Made by a program: the position numbers and the translations under genes. A model generated the notes under the pieces. It saw only the letters and a program-made list of their open reading frames with translations. It had not been told where the DNA came from and ran no database searches. This document shows positions 35,170 through 46,195 of a stretch of DNA of 64,000 nt, one piece after another (position 1 is the first letter of the stretch; each line of letters begins with the position of its first letter). Source of the stretch: Muscardinus avellanarius. Taxonomy: Eukaryota; Chordata; Mammalia; Rodentia; Gliridae. The DNA lies in assembly GCA_963383645.1 (NCBI GenBank), contig OY726571.1:83666619-83730618 (forward strand). Direction: 5' to 3'.

Positions 35170-35585
35170 TTGTGTTCGTCAGGTTCCCTAGAGAAACAGA
35201 ACCCTAATTTATCTAATTGGCTTACACCATCTGCAGCTATAGTCTCAAATGGTCACCTGCATATCAGAGAGTTGGGGAACTAGCAGCTGCCCAGTCTAGC
35301 AAGCTAAGGCTCAGAACACAAGGGAACAGTGATGCATTCTTAGTCCATGATGGAAAGACCCGAAAACCCCCTGGAGTATTGCTTGGGAAAGTTCACATCG
35401 TGGGAGTGAAGCTGGAGCCAGATATTCTTGGGAGAGCAGCAGCCGCAGACACACAGGTTCAGGAAGGCTCAACCTTTGTTCCATGCAGGCCTCTAGCCTA
35501 TTGGACAGTGCTACCCACACTCAGGGCGGGACTTCACCCTCAGTCTGCTGTTCCATGTGCCAATCACCTCATTAACACCCCCCAA
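35170..35585 (-). mobile_element. LTR-like repeat (minus)
   Basis: Begins gtcaggttccctagagaaac and has the ctcattaacaccccccaagt block near its end. It is similar in layout to the other reversed LTRs, but the family is uncertain. Confidence 0.4.
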
Positions 35586-35721
35586 GTCTCCCACTATTAG
35601 GAATCTTTTAGTCCACTCAAGTTGACAATCCAGAGAAGACATCAGAAAGGTTTAGGCTGAATTCTGCCATGCCTAGGGATGATAAGTAGCAGGTGAAGCA
35701 ACAGATAGACCAGCCATTATG

Positions 35722-36036
35722 TTAGCCTGGGGAAGCCCCAGATCTCTGGCCTTTTAGGCCCTCGAGAATATATTGCATGGAAAGTTTGATCAAGATTGAG
35801 ATGATGTTATCTGTCTTAAGTAAATCATGCAATTCTGATTGGAAGATCTGATTGTCTGTTTGGATCAGGGTTACAGCATCCTCTCCAGATGGTTGAGCAT
35901 AGGAACCAATGGGATTCTCAGGACTGAGAGCCACTCCCAAGACTACAGGCTCCTTTGATTCCTGGCTTCCAATGTTATTCCAGAAGAATTGTATGACAAT
36001 GTGAGCCCAGTGGGCTGCGGCAGGAGGATCACTGTC
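35722..36036 (-). other. Unassigned minus-strand open frame
   Basis: About 105 codons stay open on the minus strand, ending at TAA at 35722, with protein-like composition (LIQTDNQIFQSELHDLLK and similar). It lies beside a reversed MaLR-like LTR and downstream of an LTR-end-like stretch. It could derive from a processed pseudogene or an old retroelement. No family is recognised. Confidence 0.2.
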
Positions 36037-36407
36037 ACTTACCTTCTATGTCAAGTTGAATTACGGACAAGACAGGCCAAGTGAAGCTCCTTAAGTTCGG
36101 TTCCTGGAATACAATTCTTCTTGGTCCATACACATGTAAACAAAGCAGAAATTATCCTTCATCCATCACAAACATATACCAGACAATGGTCATGCACAGC
36201 ACAGCCACTAAAAATAATCCTGGTCAAAACTAAGGAAAAGGGGGAATCAAACAAGATTCACTGGTCCATAGCAATTCTGAAATTCAGCAGAGTGGATGTC
36301 TAGAGCTCAGTCTTACTCCCTCCCAGGAATGATTTCCATGGCCTTTGACTCCATCCACAGGGCTCTTGGTTTATCCCCTGAGTTATTATAACCCTTTTCC
36401 ATGAAAG

Positions 36408-36411
<4 letters not shown>

Positions 36412-36452
<41 letters not shown>
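36412..36452. repeat. (GT)n microsatellite
   Basis: Uninterrupted GT run of about 41 bases. Confidence 0.95.
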
Positions 36453-36599
36453 ATGAAAGAGAGAATTAGAAAGAGACAAAGATTGTATGCATCCTTAGAT
36501 TCCTCAGTCTACTTTGAGAGTTCCAAGTCCTCTTTTCTCTCTATGTTCTCTCTGGCTATTTCAGTACAAGCTGATGGTGTTTCTGACAATGTGAACCCC

Positions 36600-37198
36600 C
36601 CTTTTTGTATTTTATCTTTTGGCAGTTTTTGTGGACTTATTTAAGCACACAGTCTTGTGAGCTGTTTGTTAACTTTCTTCCCTGCACTGCGTGGCGCGGG
36701 GGTTGGTGACTCCGATGGCCAGAGGGGCCGCTCTTTCCACGATGGCTCTGCGGTTCTTGGAGGAGACATCATGAGCAATTTCAGCTCACAAGTAAGATTT
36801 GTTGCACATCAAGAGCACTTGCGGCTCTTTGACATTGTAAACCAGAAGCCACTGGGCAGAATGTGCTCAATGTTGGGCATCAAGGTCTGGCCCTTGAATC
36901 TTGAATCTTCTCTGCACCCTTTTGTCAATACCTCTGGGTTCCCACCAATTATGCTTAAATTTTTTTTTTGGTGGTACTGGGGTTCCTGGAAACCCTTCTA
37001 CCTCTGGGCTACACTCCCAGACCTGTTTTATATTTTTATTTGGAAACAGGGTCTCTTAAGCCAGCACGGCTGGCTTCGAACCTGCGCGATCCTCCTGTCT
37101 CGCCTCCCAAGCGCGGGATTACAAGCATGCACCATCATGTCCCAGTTATGCTTAATTTTGACATACCAATCTGACCGGTGCCGGATGAACTTCTTGGT

Positions 37199-37234
<36 letters not shown>

Positions 37235-37270
37235 CTGGGCTTCGCGAGAAGTCTGAGGGTAGCCATTACG
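36600..37270 (-). pseudogene. RPL32P: Processed pseudogene of ribosomal protein L32, split by a SINE
   Basis: Read on the minus strand, the ATG at 37266-37264 is followed by a frame like the L32 N-terminus. After an expanded A-tract come TKKFIRH and SDRYVKI; farther on are NVKE, LLMCNKSY and VTNP. There are no introns, and an A-rich tail lies near 36600-36620, so it is retroposed. Breaks: a 28-base T run on the + strand (37201-37228) replaces a short Lys-codon run; a young SINE (about 36959-37146) interrupts the frame with duplicated target ttatgcttaa on both sides; a deletion removes the middle of the protein; in-frame stops follow. The final stop is at 36671-36669. It is not functional. Confidence 0.9.
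36959..37146 (-). mobile_element. Young composite SINE inside the RPL32 pseudogene
   Basis: ggtggtactggggttcctgg to accatcatgtcccag; duplicated target ttatgcttaa on both sides. Confidence 0.95.
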
Positions 37271-37619
37271 CTGAGTGGGAAATGTCTGTCAATATGAACC
37301 TTTTAAAAATGCCATGATTTTCCTGCCAGTTTTATTGGAATTCACTCCATTAGACAAAGAACATCCACAGATCTCTTCCAACTTCAAAAATTTTAGAAGC
37401 TCAATTGTTTGACAGAAATGACTCTTTGATGCATCCACTTCGTTATTTCTGAGGTGTTAGCAAAGAATTTTAACTCTTATCTTCAAGGTTAGGCTGTATC
37501 TCCTTCTCAGTGCCCTGGGTGTGATCTTTACTTGGAAATCATTTCTTAATTGTAGCACCATTTATTATCCAGAGAGGTTGAAATTTTAAAAATCCTTTAT
37601 TGTTTAAAAGTCCCTTCTC

Positions 37620-37821
37620 GCCAGGTGTGGTAGCACACAGCTGTAATCGCAGTACTTGGGAGGCTGAGACGGGAGGATCCCAGTTCTGATGTTAGCCTCA
37701 GCGGTGTAGGGAGACTCTTAGCAACTTAGTGAGACCTTGTTTCAATCAATCAATCAATCAATCAATCAACCAATAGGGCTGAGATTGTAACTTAGAGATA
37801 GAATAGCCCTGAGTTCAATCC

Positions 37822-37830
<9 letters not shown>
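37620..37830 (+). mobile_element. B1-ID composite SINE
   Basis: cgccaggtgtggtagcacac to gagttcaatccctagtaac, continuing into an AC run. Confidence 0.9.
37744..37770. repeat. (CAAT)n repeat inside a SINE
   Basis: Repeated aatc/caat units in the middle A-rich region of the SINE at 37620-37830. Confidence 0.85.

Positions 37831-37867
<37 letters not shown>
37828..37867. repeat. (AC)n at a SINE 3' end
   Basis: AC run starting directly at the SINE end (cctagtaacacac). Confidence 0.95.
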
Positions 37868-37871
<4 letters not shown>

Positions 37872-38861
37872 TTCCTTCTCTCTCCTCCTTCCTTCCCTCC
37901 CGCCTTGGTCCTTCCCTCTCTTCATATTTTATTATAAGCAGCAAGAAGAAACAAGGAATTTTGTTCTGAAAATCTCCCTGGGTAGATCACACAGCTCGTT
38001 TGGTAAGTTTTCTACTTTTTCCCGTCGTTGCATCTTCTATCAGGGATGTTCTTCACTAATCTGTCTACCTGATAAGCATCGGATCTCACCGTCTTTCTGA
38101 CTGATGGCAAATTCCTTGTTTTCATGTTACATCCTGTATATGATTCTTTTATATAGTGCGTATCACTTTATTTTCTTATCTAGCTTTCCTCTCTACACAG
38201 TAAGTCCCTGAAGTGTAGAAATTAGGGTCTTATTTTTGGCATATTTATTCTTTTCCTCCCCCCAAGTCTCAACAGAGACGCTCACTGAGCGTGTGTATTT
38301 TGTTGGATTTTAAAGGAGACATTTGAATGCTGTGACAAGACCTATTCAACTCCTAAGAATATTCTAAATTATTTTTTCTTTTGACTTAGATCTTATTTTG
38401 CTTCCCTTTCCTGTCTCATCAAGTGATTGATGTTAAAGGTATAAAATATTAAGAATTTTCTTTTCCTTGAGTACAGGAATTAGTCTTATTCCACATATAT
38501 TCATAATTTTAAATATTTTCTTTATACCTATGCTTAAAATATGACAGTGTGAGAGAAAACAATCCAGTAAGGATATTCACAGTTCTTGATAATTAATATC
38601 TGAACTTTTCCCCCTCAATTATTTTCACACACCTGTTCACTGTAAATTTCCTGGACCATTTTTATAGATTAGTGCTGCTCAGAACTTGGAAGCACACCTG
38701 AAATTTTTCTGAATTTTAATCATTTTCAAATTAATTTTAATATTCTGCCTAATTTCAAACTTACCCATATGTTTAATAAACTTTATATTTCAAAAGATGA
38801 TGAAGTTTTTCTAAGGTTTCAAAAGATAATGCATGGTTTTAAAAATGATTTAAATATAGTC

Positions 38862-39040
38862 CCTGATGGGCATGATGGTGCATACCTTTAATCCTAGTGC
38901 TAGGGAGGCTGAGAAAAGATTATGGGTTCAAGACCAGTCTCAGCCACTTAGCAAGACTCTGTTTTAAAATAAAAAACTTAAAAAGGGCTGTGGGAGTCAG
39001 CTTGGAGGTAGAATGACCCTGGGTTTTATCCCCAATAAAG
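38862..39040 (+). mobile_element. B1-ID composite SINE, diverged
   Basis: tgatgggcatgatggtgcat to ggttttatccccaataaag. Confidence 0.8.
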
Positions 39041-40292
39041 AGAGAGACAGAGACAACGAGACAGAAAGAAAATGATATAATAATTATATTAGTAAAAATT
39101 GTTATTCACTGAAAACGCTTTTATTTGTCCCAAACCTTATTATTTTATGATTGGCTTGGTAGCTTGTCTCCTGAGCAGCAGCTCACAGGTTTCCAGGGTG
39201 AAGCAGTTTTTGCTGCTCTGCCAAGCTCATCTTCTGCGGACTCCTCCCAACTAGTGAGGTTTACTCATGACAGTTTTCATTTTCCTTCTGTCTCACGTGG
39301 CAGTTCCTTTACTTGGAGTGAGCGATCTTACAAATGTGGCTTTTGTCCAAATGTTTCTTGAAACAGAAACTGTCACTTCGTTAAGGTGCTTCACGGCATG
39401 AAGACATTACTAATATCGCAAAAGAATCAGACAACGACTGTTTCTATTGGGCCTGGATTTTGGGGCTTGTAATTTTCCAAAATAATACTCTGTAAAGCGT
39501 AGGATAAGAGGGGTGTTGGCACAATGAGGTTTCCATTTGCTCCAAGTAGAAAATACTGCTCATTTTTATATGGCAGTTTATATCTGGTAGTAACTTAGCT
39601 ATTTTTATTAGTTATTCATAACTGCAGAGGCAGATAGGGGAACAAAAATTTAAGCTTGGACGAGCATGTAATGGCACGTGGACTTTCTGACTAAAAATAG
39701 TCAAGCACGGTTTACATGTGCACCTATACACATACACGCACATCCCTGGACGTGTGGACATCTGGTCTGTTATCAGACCAGGGCAGATAAAATAGACTCA
39801 TTTGATCTTAGCAAGCTTGTCTTAAAGGACCATACTCCTAGTTTGATTCCTGCCTCGTCACCATTTCCAATTTCTCTTTATTGTAGTAAAGAATGAAAAC
39901 TGCCTGAAAACAATGAGATACATAATTAGTGGATCTTTGAGGGTACTTACTTTGAAATATGCCTAAACCTTATCCATTGGGATCACCGTCGTACTCATAA
40001 TAGTTAGACTCTACAGCTAGATACTTATTCTAATTATGTTTCCTTAGCTTCAAGTATATTTGAAATTCTTCTCAGGACCTGCCCTCTGTCCAGCTATGCA
40101 AATGCTCCCATGGATATCATTTTGATTTCTTTAACTACCACCTACTGATGAGACCCCGAATTGGGTCATTTAAACTCACCAGTCATCTTATTCCCTAATG
40201 TGGCTCCAAATGACCTTTGCTTTAAAAAAAAATCATAAGCAACCTCCAGCTTTAAAGAATTTCCATCATTCGAAACGTTTTTTAAGAACTAG

Positions 40293-40450
40293 AAGCTGGG
40301 TGAGAGTGATGGCGCACACCTGCAATCCCAGTGCTTGGGAGGCTGAGACAGGAGGATCACAGATTTGAAACAAGCCTCAGTAACTTGGACTCTCAGCAAT
40401 CTCGTGAGACCTTGTTCAAAACAATAACTAAATGAATAAATACATAACCA
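40293..40450 (+). mobile_element. SINE lacking the ID half
   Basis: agctgggtgagagtgatggc to gagaccttgttcaaaac and an A-rich tail. Confidence 0.75.
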
Positions 40451-40726
40451 CAATAGGCACCTTAAAAATCATTCCGGAAAAATCCCACAGTGGTTTTGAA
40501 ATATGAACAGATGTTAACTCTCAGGTTACTTTCATGATAGTAATCACACCTATTTGTAATATGAGTGTTTAGACACATAAATGTTCCCACCTTGCACTGA
40601 CTTAGCTGCATCCTACGACTTTTGGCAGTTGCATCTTCTTTTTCACCTACTGCAAAATATTTTCCAATTTCCCTATGATTTCTTTCTTGTTTTTGATCCA
40701 TTGGTTGTTTAGAAGTGTGCTCTTAG

Positions 40727-40925
40727 CTGGGCGTGGTGGCGCATGCTTGTAATCCCCACGCTTGGGAGGTGGAGACAGGAGGATCGTGCTGGTTCGAAGC
40801 CAGCCTCACTGGCTTAAGAGACCCTGTTTCCAAATAAAAATATAAAATAGGTCTGGGAGTGTAGCCTGGAGGTAGAAAGGTTTCCAAGAACCCCAGTACC
40901 ACCAAAAAAGACAAGAAAAAAAAAA
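40727..40925 (+). mobile_element. Young composite SINE (first of an inverted pair)
   Basis: agctgggcgtggtggcgcat to gaaccccagtaccacc, then A-rich; flanked by agaagtgtgctctt on both sides. Confidence 0.93.
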
Positions 40926-40959
40926 GAAGTGTGCTCTTTTATTTATTTTTTATTTTTTT

Positions 40960-41151
40960 ACTTTTTTGGTGGTACTGGGGATGGAACCCAGGGTTCTTCT
41001 AACTCTGGGCTACACTCCCAGACTTATTTCATATTTTATTTGGAAACAGGGTCTCTAAAGCCAGCTGAGGCTGGCTTTGAACCTGCATGATCCTCCTGTC
41101 TCAGCCTCCCAAGCGCCGGGATTACAAGCGTGCGCCACCATGCCCGGCTGA
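40960..41151 (-). mobile_element. Composite SINE (second of an inverted pair)
   Basis: tttttggtggtactggggat to cgccaccatgcccggct; followed by aagtatgctctttta, a third copy of the target. Confidence 0.93.
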
Positions 41152-42230
41152 AGTATGCTCTTTTAATTTCTACATATATGTGAGTGTTCCAAATTTTCTT
41201 TTGTTACTAATTTATAACTGAATGCCTTTGTAATCAGAGAACATATGTTGTATTATTTCAATCCTTTAAGATGTATTAAGATTTGATTTTGGCATTTACA
41301 TTTGATCTACCCTGGGAAACGTTTTGTGTGTTGTTGAGAGCAATGTGTACTTCGTTGGCTTTGGGTGGAGTGTGCTATAGATATTTGTTAAGTGTAGTCA
41401 GTTCATAGTGTTGTGTAATTCTTTTGTTTCCACGTTAATCTTCTACCCATTCCATTTATTATTGAAACTGATATGCTGAACCCTTTAACTATGACTATGT
41501 ATTGTTTATTTCAATTTTGAAAGTTTTTCCTTCATGTATTTTGAGGTTTTATTGTTATACCCATACATATTTATAATTATCTTCCTGATGGGTTAACCTT
41601 TTTATCACTAAAAAGTCCTTTCTTTGTCCCTCTAGTGATTTTTGTCTTTAAGTCTATTTTATCTGATAATAATATAGACAGTTCTCTGTGGGTGACTGTT
41701 TGCATGATATGTCTTTTTCTATGCATTCTAACTTTAAATCTAAAATTTGTAGACAACTTGTAGAACCCTTAAAATATATTTGCCAATATTTACCTTTTAA
41801 TTATAATATTTAATACATTTGTTGTAATTTTTATAAGGTCATATATTTAATTTGCATTTATTATAATTTTTCTAAGGTCCATGTCATATCATTTTTATTT
41901 CTTCATTGTTTTTATTTTGTATCAAGAAAGCATTTTCTAGCTTATAATTTTAACTCCATTTTTGTTCCTTTTATCTATTTTGAATTATTTTCTTAGAGAT
42001 TTTCCTAGTGACAACTAGCACTTTGACTTGAAGCAGTCCATTTTAAGTTAATACCAATTTAACTTCATAATATATAAACTTTTTCAACAAAATAGCTCAT
42101 TTTCAACTCCTTCCTTTATGTTCTTATTATCCTACAGACTATATCTTCATATACAATAAGCCCCTCAACATAGTTTCATAGTTATTGCTTTACATAGTTG
42201 TTTTTAAAATCACATAGAAGATAATGCCAA

Positions 42231-42655
42231 GGCCCTGGGCCCCAGGCAGGGGTCAGGTGGGGCACACCGGACCCCCTGAGAAACCGGGGCCCGGGTCGCA
42301 GGACCCTGGGCCCCGGGCGGGGTCGCATGGAGCACGCCAGCACCTGGAGAAACTGGGGCCCGGGTCGCAAGGCCCTGGGCCCTGGGAGGGGATCACGCGG
42401 GGCACACTGGACCCCTGGAAGAACCGGGGCCCAGGTCGCAAGGCCCTGGGCCCTGGGTGGGGGTCCGGTGGGGCACGCTGGACCCCCTGAGAAACCAGGG
42501 CCTGGGTTGCAGGACCATGGGCCGCCGGCAGGGTTGCAGAAGGCACACCGGACTCCTGGAAGAACCGGGACCCAGGCGGCAGGATCCTGGGTTCTGTGTG
42601 GGGGTCATGCGGGGCATGCAGGACCTGCAGAAGAACCAGGCCTGGGCCGCGGTGC
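42231..42655 (+). repeat. GC-rich tandem array, 70-bp period, about 6 copies
   Basis: The core ccctggg with its context recurs at 42231, 42301, 42371, 42442, 42512 and 42582, spaced 70-71 bp. Units contain blocks such as ggcccgggtcgca and ggggcacac. It forms the 5' part of the composite element. Confidence 0.9.
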
Positions 42656-42698
42656 TACTGAGTGCCTGATCCCACAACCTTGTCAAACCACACATACT

Positions 42699-42722
42699 GT
42701 CTGTCTGTCTGTCTGTCTGTAT

Positions 42723-42757
<35 letters not shown>

Positions 42758-42762
42758 TTTTT
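42699..42762. repeat. (CTGT)n followed by (TTTA)n
   Basis: A ctgt run at about 42699-42719, then ttta units to 42760. It forms the tail side of the minus-strand SINE inside the composite element. Confidence 0.9.
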
Positions 42763-42955
42763 GTGGTACTGGGGTTCCTGGAAGCCCTTCTACCTCTGGG
42801 CTACACTCCCAGACCTACTTTTTAAAATATTTATTTGGAAACAGGGTCTCCTAAGCCAGCTCACGTGGCTGGCTTCAAACCTGCGCGATCCTCCTGTCTC
42901 TGCCTCCCAAGTGTGGGGATTACAAGCATGCACCACCACTCCCAGCTTCTGTCTT
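42755..42955 (-). mobile_element. Young composite SINE inside the composite element
   Basis: gtggtactggggttcctgga to gcaccaccactcccagct. Confidence 0.92.
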
Positions 42956-43504
42956 CTCTTATTTAAAGAAAAAAGGAAAAGAAAAAGATAAAAGTAAAGA
43001 AAAATATTGGAGAGGGGTCAAGAAGGCCATGGCAGATGCCAGGATACTGGAGATGCAGACAAAACTTATCCAAATGAACTGAAACTTTTGGAAAAAGTCC
43101 CTGTGAAGGAGGACTCCTTCTTCTCTACATTCTTAATAACCCTGGACATCACCTGTAAGGAGAGAATTTAGCAGAGACCTAGGAGGAAGGTGGTGTTAGA
43201 AGCGGTCGCCGCGATGGTGGTGGAGACTTGTATTCAGGAGAGGCAGAAATCTGATCCTACCAACCTTATTTTTTGGAGGAATTACACCAAACGTCGAATG
43301 CTACCGTCGCGCATGCTTAGGAACACTGGACAACATTCAGTGTGGAAAAAGAGCATGGGAAAGATTTGAATGGTGGAGGCAGTGGAAATGGCAGTGGCCA
43401 GTACTCAGGGGAAACAGAGATCTGATGCATTACACCTGGAACTTTTGAAGTAATAACCCCAGAGGCAGAATGCTACCACCATGCACCCTCGGGAACGTGG
43501 GTGT

Positions 43505-44560
43505 TCGGATTGGAGCCTGCCGAGGGGTGAGGCCAGCAACAGGAACAGCAAAGCTGGGATTGGAGCCTGCTGTGAGGCAAGGCCGGTACTGGAGTCTCCG
43601 AGGCCGGGATCAGAGCCTGCTGAGGGGTTAGGCTGATGCTGGGGCCAGAGGCCGGCATTGGAGCCTGCCGTGAGGCAAGGCTGCTACTGAGGCCTCCGAG
43701 GCTGGGATCAGAACCTTCTGAGGGGTTAGGCCAGTGCCGGGGCCAGTGAGGCTGGGATCAGAGCCTGCCGTAAGGCAAGGCCGGTGCTGGGGCCTCCGAG
43801 GCCAGGATCGGAGCCTGCTGAGGGGTAAGGCCAGTGCCAGGGCCAGGGAGGCCAGGATCAGAGCCTACCGTGAGGCATAGCCACTACTAAGGCCTCCGAG
43901 GCCGGGATTGGAGCCTGCTGAGAGGGTAGGCCGGTGCCGGGGCCAGTGAGGCCGGGATTGGAGCCTGCCATGAGGCAAGGCCGGTGCCGGGGCCTTTGAG
44001 GCCGGGATCGGAGCCTGCCGAGGGGTAAACCGGTGCCGGGACCAGCGGCCGGCATCAGAGCCTGCCTTGAGGCAAGGCCGGTGCTGGGGCCTCTGAGGCC
44101 AGGATTGGAGCCTGCCAAAGGGTTAGGCCAGTGCCAGGGTCAGCAAGGTCAGAATCGGAGCCTGCTGTGAGGCAAAGCCGCTACTGAGGCCGGGATTGGA
44201 GCCTGCCGAGGGGTTAGGCCAGTGCCGGGGCCAGCAAGGCCGGATTGGAGCCTGCCATGAGGCAAGGCTGGTGCTGGGGCCTCTGAAGCCAGGATAGGAC
44301 ACTGTCAAGGGGTTAGGCCGGTGCCAGGGTCAGCGAGGCTTGGACGGAGCCTGCCTTGAGGCAAGGCTAGTGCTGGGGCCCCGAGGCTGGGATCAGAGCC
44401 AGCCGAGGGGTTAGGCCGGTGTGGGGACCAGTGAGGCCAAAATCGGGGCCTCCCATGAGGCAAGGCCGCTGCTTGAGCCAGTGAGGTCTGGATCAGTCCA
44501 CTGGGTAGCCAGGCCACTACTGGGGCCATCAAGAGTGGGATCGGTACTTGCAATGCAGCA
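43505..44560 (+). repeat. GC-rich tandem array, 50-bp monomer in a 100-bp dimer, about 21 monomers
   Basis: The block gagcctgc recurs every 50 bp (43513, 43563, 43613, 43661, 43711, 43761, 43811, 43861, 43911 and so on, with small indels). Two monomer types tend to alternate: one with cgtgaggcaaggccg, the other with gaggggttaggccgg. That gives a 100-bp higher-order unit. Confidence 0.9.
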
Positions 44561-44649
44561 TGCACAGAGAAATATCGCAGAAAATAAAAACCAGATGCTT
44601 CCCCTAATCAGCAATAACTAGGAGGAAAGGGGTAACAGGAAGAGGTCGA

Positions 44650-44694
44650 GGTATAAAAAGGGCCCTATAGTGAAGCAATTAAGGTGACCAATCA
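44650..44694 (+). promoter_or_regulatory. TATA-like and CCAAT-like motifs inside the composite element
   Basis: ggtataaaaaggg lies at 44650-44662 and gaccaatcag at 44686-44695, 3' of the 50-bp array. The motifs are clear, but their order (TATA before CCAAT on the + strand) is unusual for one sense promoter. Function is unproven. Confidence 0.3.
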
Positions 44695-44972
44695 GAGGGT
44701 ATGGAATAGGGGAGGATGGAACCTCTTTAAAACGCAGGAGGTACATAAACAAATGTATCAAAGTTAATCACCAACCAAGCATGGCATCGAGGGAGGGGGA
44801 GGGAATGGGATGGGAGTGGATGAGGGCTAATTGGATGATGTGTGCTTATATATCCTTTCAAGTCTTGTATTCTAATGTGATGTATGATTACAATGCACCA
44901 ATAAAAATAAATTAAAAAAAATAAAGCATTACCTTAAGATCCAAAATAAGAAAACAAAAAAGAAGATAATGC

Positions 44973-45735
44973 ATTAACTTCTGAGCCTTTTTTGGTCTTC
45001 TTTGTTATTTTTATGGATTTAAGTTAGTGTCTGAAGTCCTTTCACTTCAGCCTGAGGATTTTATTATTCCTTGTAAGGTTGATGGGCTAGTAATGCCTTC
45101 TCTCAATTTTGTCTATCATGGAATTTTTTTCCCTTCTTTCTTGCAGTATAGATGACCAAATAAAGAATCCTTGGTTCACAGTCTTTTTCCTTTAGCACAC
45201 TGAGTAAGTCACTCAACTGCTGTCTAAACTCCGTGGTTTCTAAGAAGATTCGGCTGTTACCCTTATTGAGACCAGTGGCCCGTGAAGAATCGCTTTATCT
45301 TGCTGCGTTCCTGATTCTCTTTGAAGTTTGGCAATTTGATTATGACGTTTTCTAGGTGGGAATTTCTTTTAAGTTTATTCTCTTGGAATCTTTCGAACAA
45401 CATATTGATATTTTCCATTAAATTTGGTGAGATTTTTTAACATTCTTTCCTCTAATATTATTTCTCTCCCTTTCTCTTTCTCTCTCTTCTCCCTCCGGTG
45501 ATCCCTTTGGACATGTGTTGATTTGCTTGATGGAGTTTGAGTCTGTACACTTTCCTAACTCATCTTTCTGTTTCTCAGACTGGATCATCTCCACACATCC
45601 ATTTTTAAGTTTGCTGATCCTTCCGTATGTCAGTCTGAATCTATTATTGGGTCCTCTATTAAAATGTTCCCTTTAATTGCTGCAACTTTGCAAATCCAGA
45701 ATTGCTATTATTAAAAATAATATCTAATCATTTAT
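44973..45735 (-). mobile_element. Old L1 fragment (minus), right half
   Basis: Continues the reversed L1 reading (for example gattcggctgttacccttat and cagactggatcatctc). It is the other side of the element split by the composite insertion. Confidence 0.7.
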
Positions 45736-46195
45736 TAATATTTTATATACTTTATCACTGTATTATGATTATACATCACAGCGAGGTGCCAAGTGATACA
45801 AACATTCCTGCCCTCAGTTCTTGGTCTATTTCCCTTTGCATCCCAACCTGCTCCCCTCCTCGCTCCCCTGCATGTTAGTGAGACTGGTAGTAATACCTTC
45901 ATATATGAACACAGCATTATTTTAATTGTTTCTTTTCTCAATTTTTTCCTTTCCTCCCTCTCCATCTCCCTCTCCCAATCGCTCCTAATACTAGTACTGC
46001 TCCCCACTCTTCCGCTAGTCTCTTTCCTCACTGATCAAAGGCCTTTTAGTTTCAGGTTTTCTAAGTTACACCTATGGCCCTCGGCTTTCTGAGACTGGCT
46101 CATCTCATGTGGCATAATAGTCTCTAGTTCCATTTATTTCCCTGCAAATGACATCATTTTGTTCTTCTTTATGGCTAAGTAAAATGTGTGTGCCT
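45736..46195 (-). mobile_element. L1 3' end (minus)
   Basis: Begins with reversed 3'-terminal sequence (tttatcactgtattatgatt) and runs to ctgcaaatgacatcattttg and ttcttctttatggct, the usual reversed L1 3' region. Confidence 0.75.

Larger units (their letters stand above)
37271..40292. other. Intergenic, AT-rich, two SINEs and an AC repeat
   Basis: Nothing gene-like is seen. SINEs lie at 37620 and 38862. 39040-40290 appears unique. Confidence 0.5.
40600..42215 (-). mobile_element. Old L1 fragment (minus), left half
   Basis: The + strand reads like reversed L1 ORF2-region sequence (cagagaacatatgttgtatt, gggtggagtgtgctatag, cttcatgtattttgagg). It is interrupted by two young SINEs and continues at 44973 beyond the composite insertion. 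Confidence 0.75.
42228..44960 (+). mobile_element. SVA-like composite retroelement with target-site duplication
   Basis: A 2.73-kb insertion flanked by identical 12-bp copies of agaagataatgc (42216-42227 and 44961-44972). Order: a 70-bp GC-rich tandem array (42231-42655), a later SINE insertion (about 42755-42955), a unique segment (42960-43500), a 50-bp GC-rich tandem array (43505-44560), a segment with TATA-like and CCAAT-like boxes (44570-44840), and a tail resembling local L1 3' ends (gctaattggatgatgtgtg, then acaatgcaccaataaaaat) followed by an A-rich run. It interrupts an old minus-strand L1 whose two halves lie on either side. I see no coding capacity. The tail and duplication imply L1-machinery mobilisation. 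It could also be an internally deleted L1 with a repetitive 5'UTR. Confidence 0.75.

Noticed and set aside
36657..37256. 199-codon plus-strand open frame
   Set aside because: It is the antisense of the RPL32 pseudogene joined to a SINE and an A-tract.
42224..42854. Long Gly/Pro-rich frames around 42.2-42.9 kb
   Set aside because: Product of the GC-rich 70-bp array, whose period leaves several frames open.
42231..44560. CRISPR-like regular spacing of repeats
   Set aside because: The repeats are head to tail without unique spacers, and the genome is mammalian.
43473..44614. Series of Pro/Ala-rich minus-strand frames
   Set aside because: Translation of the 50-bp tandem array; no start, splice or homology support.
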